Shown piece by piece: positions 1-13,500 of a stretch of DNA of 64,000 nt; position 1 is the stretch's first letter; each line of letters opens with the position of its first letter. Source of the DNA: Gonatopus flavifemur (taxonomy: Eukaryota; Arthropoda; Insecta; Hymenoptera; Dryinidae); contig JAFFJZ010000001.1 in assembly GCA_018340375.1 (NCBI GenBank), positions 16,820,001-16,884,000 on the forward strand. The letters are read 5' to 3'. The position numbers and the translations under genes are program-made. Under the pieces are notes generated by a model. The model was not told the origin of the DNA and did not search any database. It worked only from the letters and a program-made list of their open reading frames with translations.

Positions 1-351
1 CCAATGAGACAGTTGTAAACAATGGCTGGGAGACCGCTGATAGGCCACACTGTCGCCAAGTCAACTATCAGACGCCAATTGAATGAAACGCCAAAGGAAA
101 GTGCATAACTCTGTTCATCTCCCGTCCCGCTCTCTCCTTGCCGTTCTGTCGGCGCACGACACGTCCGACGACCGAGAGAGTGTGTTCAGTAGACTCGGCC
201 ATTTCTTTCGCGAAGCTTAGCAACCCGTTCTCAGTCAGCTGCAAGACAAATCATCATCTTTTTTTTCTCTCATACGTGCGGGTATTCCCGGAAGCCTTGC
301 AAAATAACGCGACGCAAAAGGATGATCCATTCCGGGCGTACCAGGCTCGAG
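1..351 (+). promoter_or_regulatory. Candidate promoter and first exon of the FBXL20-like gene
   Basis: This stretch is visibly richer in CG dinucleotides and C/G than the AT-rich DNA that follows. It holds CCAAT motifs (1-5 and about 75-79) and an insect-type initiator TCAGT at 186-190, and it ends in a textbook splice donor (AG then GTAAGT, donor at 352). No other gene on the + strand could use this donor before the His-rich exon at 23832. I infer that it is the promoter and 5' UTR of the F-box/LRR gene. RNA evidence is needed for the true start site; I cannot see a TATA box. Confidence 0.5.
322..351 (+). CDS. FBXL20: FBXL20-like exon 1, coding part (inferred)
   Basis: An ATG at 322 has A at -3, reads ten codons (MIHSGRTRLE) and stops in phase 0 at the strong donor at 352. 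The His-rich exon at 23832 opens in phase 0 with no usable ATG of its own before its Met residues near the 3' end, so the two fit. Nothing in the ten residues is diagnostic. Alternatively, translation starts in an unseen exon inside the 23.5-kb intron. Confidence 0.4.
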
Positions 352-1521
352 GTAAGTCAACGACATACGACCATTCAAAATTTATTTGGATTGAAAAGCA
401 GCAGCGCGTCGTCGTCTCGAAGTGCAACATACAACGTCGTATTAAAAGGGGGATCTCTGTGTGCGTGTTCAATGTTGTGATTGTCGAAGCGAACAGCTGA
501 TTCGCGCTCTCTCTCCCTTGGTCTCTCGTAGACTACACAACACATCGTACAGCTTCTTCTTCTTCTTCTTCTTCTTCTTCTTCTTCTTCTTCTTCTTCTT
601 CTTCTTCTTCTTCGTCTGCTTCTCTCCAAGTATTGTTGTTGCACAATTAAACGACCCGAGTTGATTCGCTTTGTTGACAGCAAACAGCTGATTCCTTACC
701 TCTGCTCTCTACCCGCTATGTTTTTTCTTTCCATCGACCGATCAGCCAAGTTCATTCTTTGTTCTCTTTTTTATGCGTTTTCACTTCGACTTCGTCATGT
801 TCAAATTATTTCATCCATGATGAAGATAAACATTCCCAATGACCAAGTTTCTTAGTCCTAATCATAGATTAGACAAACTGAAGGTTAACATTGAATCTAA
901 ATAGCCAAGACATTATCATCGCACATCTCTATATTTCTACTGATCTGGAGTAGTGCATTGGTATCTATAAGATGTACGTGAATGTTATGTGTATAGTCAA
1001 CACAAATACAAATCCACGGTGACATGCAGGATAGGTGATCGGTGTAAGAGAGACAACTTTATATAATTCCAAGGAAAATGAGAAAGACGCTGTTATAAGA
1101 TGTCCTGCATTATGTTGGGGATGTATTTTCTTATACCCGCGTATAAACTATTTCATTCTTCTATGCTAGAAATCCAATTTTATAAAATGTTACATTCATT
1201 ACATCAAGTTTTTCACCCACCCACAAATGACCCATTTCCATACATTTGGAACAACAACAACAACAACAACAACAACAATATTTCGAGATGTCAAATACAG
1301 TTTTTTACAATGTCATGTAAATACTAATCATGGTTCTCATTGAAATTTGCTGTTAATTCTCGGAATAAAGTTCTCTCAGAGAAGGAGTTCCTTTTAAGGA
1401 ATAAAAAAAGATTGTATTTTCAGTCTAGACGCGGGCTGTTGCTGCCTGGAGACACATAGTCTCTGTATATACACTCACGTTGTTAAATATGCTATATGGC
1501 ACACTCCTCCCCCACTCTACT

Positions 1522-1567
<46 letters not shown>

Positions 1568-4500
1568 CACCCTCTCTTTGTTCCCTGCTGTTTGAACGTC
1601 GTCGACCCTAACACCATACGAAACATTGTACGAAAATCCAACTGTCTTCAGCGATACATGAATATTAATTATTCCTTATTTGATGCCTGTTTCCAACAAA
1701 CATTCTTCGAAATGAAAACAAAATTCGCTTGAAAGAAACTCAATGCAAATGCAACGATGTTGCATCCGAATAAACAGGTTCACCATTTGAAGCGCAATAA
1801 TTTGTTTTCTTCTTTTTTCGAAGATCAGTGAAAATGTGGTCACAGTAACAAAAGGAAAACTCTATGTTGCAGATTTGAAAAACGAAGAGACATTTTCTAC
1901 ATCGTTTCGCAAAAAAAACAGTATGACTTGAAAATGGATATTTTATTGTTTATTGACTCTGGAAATCACTCTTGTCGTGTATATTTCACTCCTCGTGGTA
2001 CGGTTCAAAACACTCATGATCTCACGCGAAAAACGGAATAATAATTTATACTGTTTTCCGCAAATAAAATATTTGAACAGCCATTTATGTGAATGATTTT
2101 ATATGTGTGTGAAACAAATTTGCAATAAAAACAAATCAAATCAAGATCATGCGATACAAGAAAAACAATGCGATGGGCTCAAAAGAGTCAAACTAACTAC
2201 TCAGTGGTACTATTGTTATTAAAAAAAAATTGTTAATTATGAATTTAATAATCTTATCATACTTTTATATTCGAATGAAGCGCGTGATTCACTGTGGGGG
2301 TACCCAGCGGATGTCTAAGACCTCACCTGGAGTAAAAATTTGTAGTTTTCATAAAAGCAGTTAAATAAGGAGTCTTCTTTTGGAATGCCACTAAGGAGCT
2401 TAGAGAACCTAAATCCGGAATTTCTTGAAACGTGTACGATATAGAAGTTATGTACACTTCGCTTTCCATCACGTACCTAAACTGAATTTTTAATGATATA
2501 CTATAATGCAAAAGTATGATTGATTTTCGTTGATTTGGTGTATGTAAGAAAATTTCTCATTAACAATGGTCGTCATTACGTTGCAAAACAATCATAACCT
2601 AGATGAAGAAGGATAAAAATAATTTTGAGTGTTAATAAGATATTTTTTTGTAGAATTTTCATGTTGACATGTACCCTGGGAATTTCGTTGTTTGAAATTT
2701 AAATAATTTATCGTCGTCTAAAAATATATTATTACAGGTCATCGCAAAGACATTGTATTAGTGCTGTTGTGAATTGGTTGTATCTTATTCTTATCATTAT
2801 GGAAGTCTCTAACGAAGAATTCGTGACCGAACACCTGTAATTTTTTGCGTAGCTACTATATTGTGAATACCATTTTTAGATCATCAAGCCATATTTAAGA
2901 TTACGTACATGTGTAACGTTTATATCGATAGGAAATTTGATTTTTTTCCAAATTATCGTACATACACGAACATACAGTTGTAATTATGTTGGCGAGTCCA
3001 AATATTTACGGAATATATCAGAATTGAAATACGTATAGCTAATTTTTCAATAAAACGATTATTTTTACCAAAAAATTGATCCCTCGGTGTTGTTGAATAT
3101 CCCCATCTAACTACGCTTTGAACGTTCGAAGCGTTGTTCAATAAAGTTCGATCCTTGAGACAGTAAGTAATGTTGCAAAAATTTGTCTATCGTGGAAATC
3201 CATGTGTACGGTCCCACGGTATCTAGCGGTCGTGGATAACCTGGAAATCATGGAAATGTTAGGAAAATTTTCACAGCCAATCAATTTTGTCATAAAAGAA
3301 TGAAAGTCATCATATTTGCTTTAATTTTGAAATCAAAAATATTGATTAATTATAATTGTTAAGGGTGTCCCCTTAAGTCAAATTTTTCCTCACAACTCCA
3401 CTAGATCGTTCCAACCGTCTCGCATTATTAATATTCAATTACATTGATATTAAAAATGACCCATACAGAAATTTACCATTGGCGTTAGCATGCCGCAATG
3501 TAGATAAAGTATGGCCGAGGCTTGGCAACCAAACATGGCGCAACACTGAAATGATAACATCATTTTATGATTTATCGATGTGTTTTTCCAATGAAGCTCC
3601 ATCATTGGTGCAGAGATGGCATAGTAATAGACCATCATTAACAAACGATAGAAGATCTTGTTTGACAATGTTGCACCAATTATAAAACTGTAAAAAATAA
3701 TTAACCCAAAAATATATAAAATTATGCGCATTCCACAATTTCCAACATATGTTATTTGGGACAGCATTGTGTTTTCCTCATTTATCTGTAAATAACTCGG
3801 TGTTATTTGTCGCTAAAGTTTGCCATGAGCAGTGTACACAGTATGGATCAGCGGTAGGGGCCCATTGGTGTAACTTGTAACAAAGAACGATTGACTGTTC
3901 TTCCAGAGAATTATTTGAGCCTTATATATTTCTTGTATACATCTCTCCCTACTCGCGAAAAACATTCGATCGGTAACTTAGCTAGCAATTCAGCCATCTA
4001 AAGTTACAATTAAGAAGCATCCCAGTATTGAGCCATGTTATTACCAATGATCGGCGCTACATTGTAAACTAATTTTTAACCAGACTTAACCAAAGTTCGT
4101 GGCAATATTCAACCACGTTTCAAAAGATCCTCACTCTCAATAGAATCTATCGTTCAGTCAAGGTTGGACCGAGGATGAGCCTAGCAAGCGCCAAGCCTGG
4201 CGGAATTGTGAATCAATGGTAGGCTGACAACCTAAAATCGTTGAACACCGATGTCGGTGCAACATTATAATTGTTGTTAATCAAAATTGAATATTTATAG
4301 ATTTCCAAGCCTTGGTTATCAACATTCCGCCAAGCTATATAATATTCTATTGTTCGCATTAGCGGAACCTCAAAATTTTTATATGGGGAGTATCGTAAAT
4401 GTCTATAATCGATTTTTTTTTGTTTTTTCATAAAATTATTGAATTTCAAATAACAAGAGCCATTTGATGCTTCAAGCCCTCAAACAGTTTCGAAACTTTA

Positions 4501-7500
4501 TGTGGAGAATAATATAATCACAGGAGTACAAGCTGTAAAAACCAAGAATAATATGGGATCTCATGTATGTCAATTGCTGTTGGAGAATCTTTTAACTATA
4601 GCAGCTTTTCAGCGGTGCACGGCGACAAATGCCGATCGAAAATATAAGAATGTTTGTTAGTTTTCTTAGTGAACCAGAAACAGAAAGGTTTGTAAAATGA
4701 ATTTTTACATAAAAATACGGAAGATTACGAATATTGTAGAAAAAGTAATAGGTAGGATCGAAATTTTGAATGCTGAACGTTAAATTTTATAGAGCGTATA
4801 GTAAAATTCAGTTATCCATTCGCAATCTCTTGCATTTTTATGTAAAAATCCATTACACAAACCTTTCTGTTTCTGGTTCAACAAGCAAAATAAGAAAAAG
4901 TAGTATATTTTTTCTCCGTGTGAGGTAGCAAGTGCCTGGAATCCTTTTCCCCAAAAGACAAGGATTTGTGAATCCGAGGATAATTACTAAAAATTCCTAG
5001 CCCTTCTCAAATAGCCGCAGACTTTACTGCTTCCGGGTGGATGGCCTTTCGGGCACTTGCTACGTTACCCTTTTCAGCTAGCAGCCGATTGTCATCATTT
5101 TCTATGGAAGAATTTTCATCCAATATTCAAGTGCTTGAAACGAGTAATCCCATACAGCACAAGAGTTCCCGCTATGTTAATCAGTAGGGGAGACTAGGGA
5201 GTTGTGAGACGGGTTTTGTTTTTGTGGCAAAAATACTGTAGAAATAATGTTTTATTACATTTGAGCGGTTTTAATCTTTAATACAACTCCTGATACAACT
5301 TCTGGCTGAAGGAGTTTAAAGAATTCTAAATGGTTGAGAAATCATGACGGTTTTTAAAAAAAGAAGCGATACCAGCATTTCCCAAAGCATCGGGGGTTTG
5401 TGAGACACACCTTCAAATGAAAGAAAGTGGCGTATTTTAATGGAACTTCTTCATTCAAACAATAAAGTATGGCAAAATAAGTAGATGTCTCTTCCTTTCA
5501 GTTGAAAAAATAAAAGGAGAAATTATTTGTATAAGAAAAATGTAAAAAGTTTGAAAAAAAAAAATCGAAAAACAGCTCAATTATTCCGACTCGTAATGGA
5601 TGCAAGTGTAATAGTCTGCTCCTGAATTGATGTTCCTTATGAAGCGGTTGCGGAATCTATGTTGGCCATTTCCAGCTTCAAAATGTAACGTGACAATTTC
5701 GATTTATCGATGTTGTATGCGGTACTAACGGTCCTGAGCGGCTTGTTTTGGATGATAATCTCTTTAATGGCAGGCACAAAGGCAGGAACATTGATTGATC
5801 GTTTGTCATCCGGATCATACTTATGACGCGGCATGATTAAATAAATTACAAGAAATTATAGAAAAATCTTGAAAAACACTCAGCTCACAAAAGACGATCA
5901 TTGAAATTGCATGAAACATTCGAAATATCCACAAAAAATGCGACATACGTATGTAAAGTACGATTTTAAATCGACAGCTGTATAATATGCCTTGTCTCAC
6001 AACCCCCCGAAAATGTTGTCTCGCAACACCCCAATTCCTATATTTTCAAAATGGTTACTGCATCATGGCTACATCAAATATTTATGCAAAAATTCTTTTA
6101 CGTGTTGAAAGCCTGTTTTTCAAGGCATACTCTGTATACATTCACTGTTGTGAATAGCTTGGAAAACTAATTGAAGATACCACAAAAACGAACGCTGGAA
6201 ATAACTTTTATCAACGGCAATCAAATCTCTACTTGGAGAGACTATGCATGCGTGTCGATATTAACAAATGTCAATTGAAAAGTGACATCTGAACGAGAAA
6301 AACAATTGACAGTGGTCCCTAGATGTCGGATTTTAGAAATATAGGTGCCAAGAGTGTGTCTCATAACTCCCCGGTCTCCCCTATGTATTCATTATGAATA
6401 TTTTGAATTCAAAATGAACTCTTAATCTTCAGAAAAAACTCTTATCGAGATTTCATAATGAATTGTCCGGGAATTCAATATGTTTTCATATTCAATTCAT
6501 TATTGCCCACATAGCACGGAATGTCTCAATGACATTGCCACAATATTGTATTTGAAATATGCAATATTCTGGCGAACATCTCAAGAATATTGTCAGAATA
6601 TCTCCAGAATGTCTTATGTCACCATCATTGTGACATTCTGGAGACATTCTGCAATATCACTGAGATGATTGTCGTAATATTCAGGAGACATTTTGAAATA
6701 TTGCTGAGATCATCCAAGGGATATTTTATACAGGAAAACATCTCATAATTACGTGTGTTAACAACGGTACGGAATACTGCTTGTGGTAAAAAAAAATTTC
6801 CTCCAGAGTAAATTCCTCTACAAATGTTGTATAGAATATGATTTGGATGGCTTTGTGGGAAAAATACACATTGAAAGTCGATGATTGGGAAAGTTCCTTC
6901 AGTGAGGATCGAACTCCAGTTCTCCGAGTCATAGACTAAGCCTCTATCACCTCAGCTAATCACTGAGATGACTTGAGTGCCCTCAAAGTGCCACTCTTTG
7001 TCATCATAATGATGCGTTTCTGATAAATTCGTTTCCATGGGATATAGACCAATTCAGAATCCTCTGAAACTGAAATTGAATAGGTCGTGGGAGAAAGGTT
7101 TCTTTCGCCCTCGACTTGTAAATTTTACTAAGTACCGGGTCTGATGAATAAAAATTCTTACTGCCACATAAAATATTGCTACTGCAATATTCTCAGAACA
7201 TTTCATTTGCGACGAACATGAAATATCCCTCATCATAGATTCCCAGAGCATTGCAGAATATCATATTTGCAATATTTCAATTGCAAGATTCTAAGAATAT
7301 TTGTAATGAAATATTCTATTCGCAATATCTATGGAATCTCGTAGAAATATTTAACATAGAATGTTTCGAGTGAGATATTTGTGATATTCTGAGAATGTTA
7401 CTGAGACATTGGGTGCTATGTGGGTGGTCGTATAACGGTACCTATTCGAAAAGCCTTTGGGAAGACTTCATAAATTCAAATAAATCTTCTGTGCTGGCTG

Positions 7501-10500
7501 GGACTGAATACCACTCGATCACTTTTTGGTATAGACAGAGCTCCAATAACGTTGTATCAAAAAATACAATAATCGACTGCTAGCTTCACAGCTGTTAGTT
7601 GATTCTGCATATTTCATCCTTTGATTTCTTTGTAAAAAGTTAAATCTTAACTTGGTTCCTCACCTTTCAATTTTCCGAAAATAAGAAGTATGTTGAGTTC
7701 AACGTTTAGCGTTCTTCAAGTTGATCCCTGGCGAAAAAATGTTGTTGAATTTTATTCACTTTTGGCACAACATTTTTCCCATAAAATCCAATATAATTCC
7801 ACAAATTTCAATGCAAGTCAACAAATTTCACTAAAAGTTATTGAATTTTACCGAAATGTTGTTGAATTTAGTTAAATTTCGTTAATTTTCAATGAAAACC
7901 GAATGTATCAACCAAAAGTCAACGAAATTGATCAAAATGCAACGGAATTTGTCCACTGGGGATGGAGTATTTATTGCAGATGACTTTTCATTTGTAGTTG
8001 CTTCAACGAATACTAGCGGCGTGGCGGCAGCCAAATTGTTTGTAACAAACTAAGACCAAACGCCTCAATTGAATCAAAATATCGCTCTGTAAAGCACTTT
8101 TTAGATTCAAGTAGGAGTGCTGTACAGAGCGATATTTTGATTTAATTGGAGCATTTGTCCGTAGTTTTTCATAAATGATTTGGCTGCTGCCATCCCGCTA
8201 GTATAACCTTAAGAGGATACCTGTGTCTATTCGGACTTCTCTTTCTTTCGTATAGGCGTGTCCTTTTCTAACCAACGTGCTCTGGTGGTAACGCTGGTAT
8301 CCCCTTAAATGTATATATATGTAAAATTACTTTTTTGGATAAACGATTTTTTCATTTTGAGGCTTCTACTCTGAGAAAACAAATATCTTGTAAAGTACCA
8401 TATAATTCATGGATTTTTGCCGTTGGTCTGACCCGAGTGAAAATATTTACGTGAACGAACCTTTAAAAGTCCCATAATTTCTTGGACTTTCATAAAGAAG
8501 TATGGTACCTTCCTCATAACAGTCCCAGCCATTATGCTACTTTATTTAGAGGTATTTTTACGTAAATATTTCGACTCGGGTTAGGCCAACGCCAAGACTC
8601 CATAAATTATGGGATTTTTCAAGATACCTTTTTCTCCGTGTACAGTGGCCATATCTTTCGAGAAAAACCATTCATTCAATTGATTTTGGAATATCGCAAA
8701 CATGCCTAAGAAATTTCAGATTTTTTCATGAATTCGATCAGTTTCGTTCAAAAAAATGCCATCACATGAGGCTACCCACGTGCTCTTATCCTGTTAAAAA
8801 AATGGCGATATCATGAGACTGCTCGAACGATAAAAATCATAAATGAATACATATTCAATCTCTTTCGATCACCGAATCTTCAATAAATGAACAGTGGAGA
8901 AGCCTCGTGGAGAATGTGAAAAATTCTTCATGGGCCGTTCTATTCGCAAACTTTGAGCCGCTAGGTGTTCATGTTTAGGCCGTCTTTTTTTTAACATGTT
9001 AAGGGCCGGTCCTGTAAATATATTAATATAATTTATCAAAAAAACATGGTGCACTTTGAAAGGTAATGTAGTTTAATTTCCTCAAAGTAAAGTAAACGAG
9101 GAATTGGAATTGTTGCAAGTGATAATTAATTTATTTTGTAGAATGATCGCTCAAATTCTATAGCTAAGTTGATAAGAAAGATCGTTCTATCTTTCGAAGC
9201 TTTAGTAGGGATTGAATTCCAAAGTGTTCTAAAGCTATATGTATGAGGTAAAAGAGCGTGGCAACTATAGGATATATATAGGTGTATTAAGTCGATCCTA
9301 TAAATGATACCATCGTACATTCGTGACGCTGTTTCTAAGGACCGATCGCTTCGGCTTGAATTAACTTCTGTAAGTTTTTAGAACTGTGTCATCCTAATTC
9401 ATGAGATTTATATTTGTTACTGAAGAAGTATTCCTTTTTTATGAACACGAATATCAATCAATGTGCCGAGTCGTACCGGTAGTATAATAACATTAAAATA
9501 GTTATATAGTTAAATAATTCAGTTCTCACGCTAAATATATATATTTTTCCGTTATAATAAGTTCCGATTACGGATCTATCAAGTGAAAACTATGAAACCA
9601 CGAGGAAATATCAAAAGTAAAGAACACCATGTCAATCTACACTTCTCGCCCTCACAAAAGACATGAAACGAGAGAGCAGAGATTTCAATGATCACTCTAT
9701 GATAAATACACTGTAAAAAATAATCAGAAAATTCGAATCACTGATTAGGAAATCAATGTCCGGTATATTTGTATGAAATTTCCATAAATTCGTTTGAAAA
9801 CTTCAAAGTTCATGGGAGTTTATCCAACATTTTACTGTAAATTTTCAAACAAGTTCGGAACATTCCCAACGCATTCATGTGTGACTTCCATTTCAAGTTG
9901 GTTAATCAAAAATTTTCAGATTTTCATGTCATTTTACCTGGTTTGTATCAATATTTTTCACCTACTTTCCCCATTTACACGGAAAAAAATGCTCATGTAA
10001 AAATTACATGAAGAGTGAGGTAACAATTACAATGTGGATCTTTTGTATAATTTACTACCCAGTCTTGTTGAATTTACATTGTTATCATAGTTACTCCACA
10101 GCAACACTACTTTCATTTACTTCGGTAACAATGTAAATATAACATTGTTTCTAATGTAAATTTTACTCCATTTGCGCTTATGTGAGCAGTTATGTTCAAT
10201 TAACACCTAAAAATGTAGAATTCACATGGGACTTTTTTCAGTGTACAATGAATACATAAATGAATCGATCGAATGGATAGATGTGTAAGCAAAACCTCAA
10301 GTTGATTTCTTTTTGATCCATCCATAAAGACAGACAGTTCATCCGTTGTTCATTTATAGCATACAATCCTCATTTGGGAAAGATAACAACCAAGTAAAAT
10401 CTCTAAAACAGAATCCCATACAGAAATTGACCAATTACCATCTAGCATGGCGCAATGTAGATAAAGTATGGCCGAGGCTTGGCAACCAAGCATGGCGCAA

Positions 10501-13500
10501 CACAGAAATGATAACATCATTTTATGATTTATCAATGTATTTTTCCAATGAAACCCCATCATTGGTGCAAAAATGGCAATGAAATAGACCATGATTGGCA
10601 AACGATAGAAGAATTTGTTTATCAGTGTAATGATAGAACTGTGAAAAATAATTAACCCAAATATATATGAAAATTATGCGCATTTCACAATTTAACCTGT
10701 AGCAAAGAACGATTGACTGTGCTTCCAGAGAATTATTTGAGCCTCATATATTTTTTGTATACATCTCTCACTACTCGCGAGAAACATTCGATCGGTAACT
10801 TAGCTAGCGATTCAGCCATTAAAAGTAAAAATTAAGGAGCATGCCAATATTGAGCCATTCTATTACCAATGATTGACGCTACATTGGAAACTAATTTTTA
10901 TCCAGATTAGACCAAAGTTTGTGGCAATATTCAACCACGTTTCAAAAGATCCTCACTCTCAATAAAATCTATCGTTCAGTCAATGTTGGACCGAGGATGA
11001 GCCTAGCAAGCGCCAAGCCTGGCGGAATTGTGAATCAATGGTAGGCTGACAACCTAAAATCGTTGAACACCGATCTCGGTGCAACATTATAATTGTTGTT
11101 AATCAAAATTGAATATTTATAGATTGCCAAGCCTTGGCTGTCAAAATTCCACTAAGCTATATTCTATTGTCAGCATTGACGGAACCTAAAAATCGTTATA
11201 TTGGATGTTTCATTTTGATTAAAAAAACAATCAGAAATTTGAGTCATGAAGTAATGAAATAAAAACACAAACAATTTCGCAGTACACATCTAAAGAAACT
11301 GAAACACCACTGGCGGTGTAATAATTATTCAAATTAACCACTATAAGTTTTCAATTAGAAATTATTATTGCTCACCAACATATTCATTCCAATTTTACGA
11401 TGAAAAATGAATATCTCGCATTGTCCATTCCACTTCAAGTTGGAGCAACAATAACCGTAGGCATCGATTATAAGATAAAAAAAGAGGCAGCAATGTGAAT
11501 CGTTCTCTGTATAGTCATCTCCTTGCTCAAGGTCTGCCTATTGTTGAAATCCAAAGAACAAAAGTTGTAGGATTATTCAAATTATAATTTACCTACCTCA
11601 GATTTCATTCGAGTTCAAATAACCAAAATATGACAAGCGATTCCCGAATATATTTATTTCGTCGTATTGACGTCAATGGACCTCTCATTGGATCGTGAAT
11701 CTTCGAAATTACTTAATGCCTAACAATCTTACAATCGAATTTATCGGAGAGCTCATTACAAGAAGATTCCCATTATTCCATTTTTTTATCCTTTCAGATG
11801 TCGAATATCCGGAAGCAATAATGTTCATCAATTAGTTCGTGACGTAATCGTAATCAAATCGTATTGAATTGATGAAAAATATTGATTGGCTGTGCTAAAA
11901 TTTATAATCAATACTTTCTCAATATTAGCTGTAAGTCAAACAGCACTATTCAAAATCTTATGTAGTATCTATTTATCTATTCATTATGGGAAATAGTGCG
12001 ATAGAAATTCATTGTTAGAGAAGTATTCATTTTGAAGTCAAAGACTTGACATATATGCATTATGTATGCTTCATGCTCAGTTGTGTTATTTGAGGTCTTC
12101 TTTAGTGAGATTAGGTCTAATCCAGTCTGCATTGATTTTTTCGTGTTTACGTTCGATCGTTGAGAGATTGTCAAAGAGACCAAGTTGGAAAAATCTAAAG
12201 TAACTTCAATGAAACATTGTCAATTTTTGTATGAATTGACATCTCAGTATTCACGAAGAATGTGTTATTAATTACGATGAGTTCCTTCATTTTAATGCTC
12301 GATGAACTGATAAATTCGATTTAATGCAATCGCTTCTCGCAGCAAACTAATAATTGAACATCAATGTGAATCTGAGAATATTAATGTTTTGGATTTCTTA
12401 AATCCATTTCTAAATAACACGTTTTATCTAAAAATATTCAGGAACGTCAAGTGTTTTTTCAAATTACGCATTAACTAAAATGTTGACATGCATAATAATA
12501 AAACCCACAATCTGGTTTAAACGTGAATTTCAGTATTTTATTGATACCTGTAGTGCTTATAGAAGAATTTGAAAAAATAATAACCTTCAAATGTAAAAAA
12601 ATTGCTCACAATTTCTATAATTCATGCGGAACGTGTCTCTAATAAACGTTGAATACAATCAATGCGTATGTCTTTATAAATTTGAATCCGTATCAAATAG
12701 GTATTATAAGGTTTTCCTTCATTAATTCCTAGCGTTGTTTTGCCACGAGAAAAATTTATTAATATCTGAGAATCATAGACGTTAAAATAACTGGGTTCAC
12801 ATTTGATAAAATATTTTGCTCAAGGTCCCCCCAGACATTGAAAGTCAGGGAAAGTCAGGGAATCCTTATTCAATCAGGGAGAGTCAGAGAACGTTTTCAA
12901 ACTGCCCCATTAGTCAGGGAAATCCATTCAAATTTATAAAAAAATCAAGGAAAATTGAAACATTTGATTGCAGCAGAAAGTTTTTAAAGAGTAATGTCCA
13001 CTTGTGTATTTTTTACCCACAAATAAAAGACTTGTATAAAGACTTCCCAAAGATCTTTGGGATAGTCCCCGTTATGCGACCAATAATGAATTCAATGAAT
13101 TCAAGATGACAACGTATTGAATGCCCGCAGAATTCATTATGAAATCTTGATACGAATTCTTTCTGAACATTGAGTTGTTCATCAAGAGTTCGATAAGAAT
13201 TCAAAATATGTGTTCATAATAAATACATATTCATAAGCATAACGGGAACTCTTGTGCTGTATGGGTGAAGTATAAATTTCATCAAACCCCCTTGCGATTT
13301 TGTTTGCGAATACTATTCCTTTGGTTCGGTTCAAGACGCGATGTGAGAAGAATAAGTATTCACAATTGATCTACTAACTGCGCTTATTTTATTTCAATTC
13401 GTAGATCACCTTCAAACGCTTCAAAGGTGCAAAACCATTCAAGGGTGCATTCAAAAATTCACTACCTCGATTAATAATAAATTACATGCCTAGAATTGCG

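Larger units (their letters stand above)
5149..6505. mobile_element. CCC-class MITE split by a later insertion
   Basis: Starts CCCATACAGCACAAGAGTTC and continues after the nested element (5187-6381) with ATTCATTATGAATATTTTG and AAAATGAACTCTTAATC, matching the copy at 26434-26779 closely. Other related fragments are near 13080-13256 (reverse) and 31440-31556. The right end is not recognisable and may have been lost where the next element starts at 6506. Confidence 0.65.

Noticed and set aside
375..683. Open frame with a long poly-Arg run (minus) and poly-Phe run (plus)
   Set aside because: Both come from the (TTC)n microsatellite; nothing else in the frames is gene-like.
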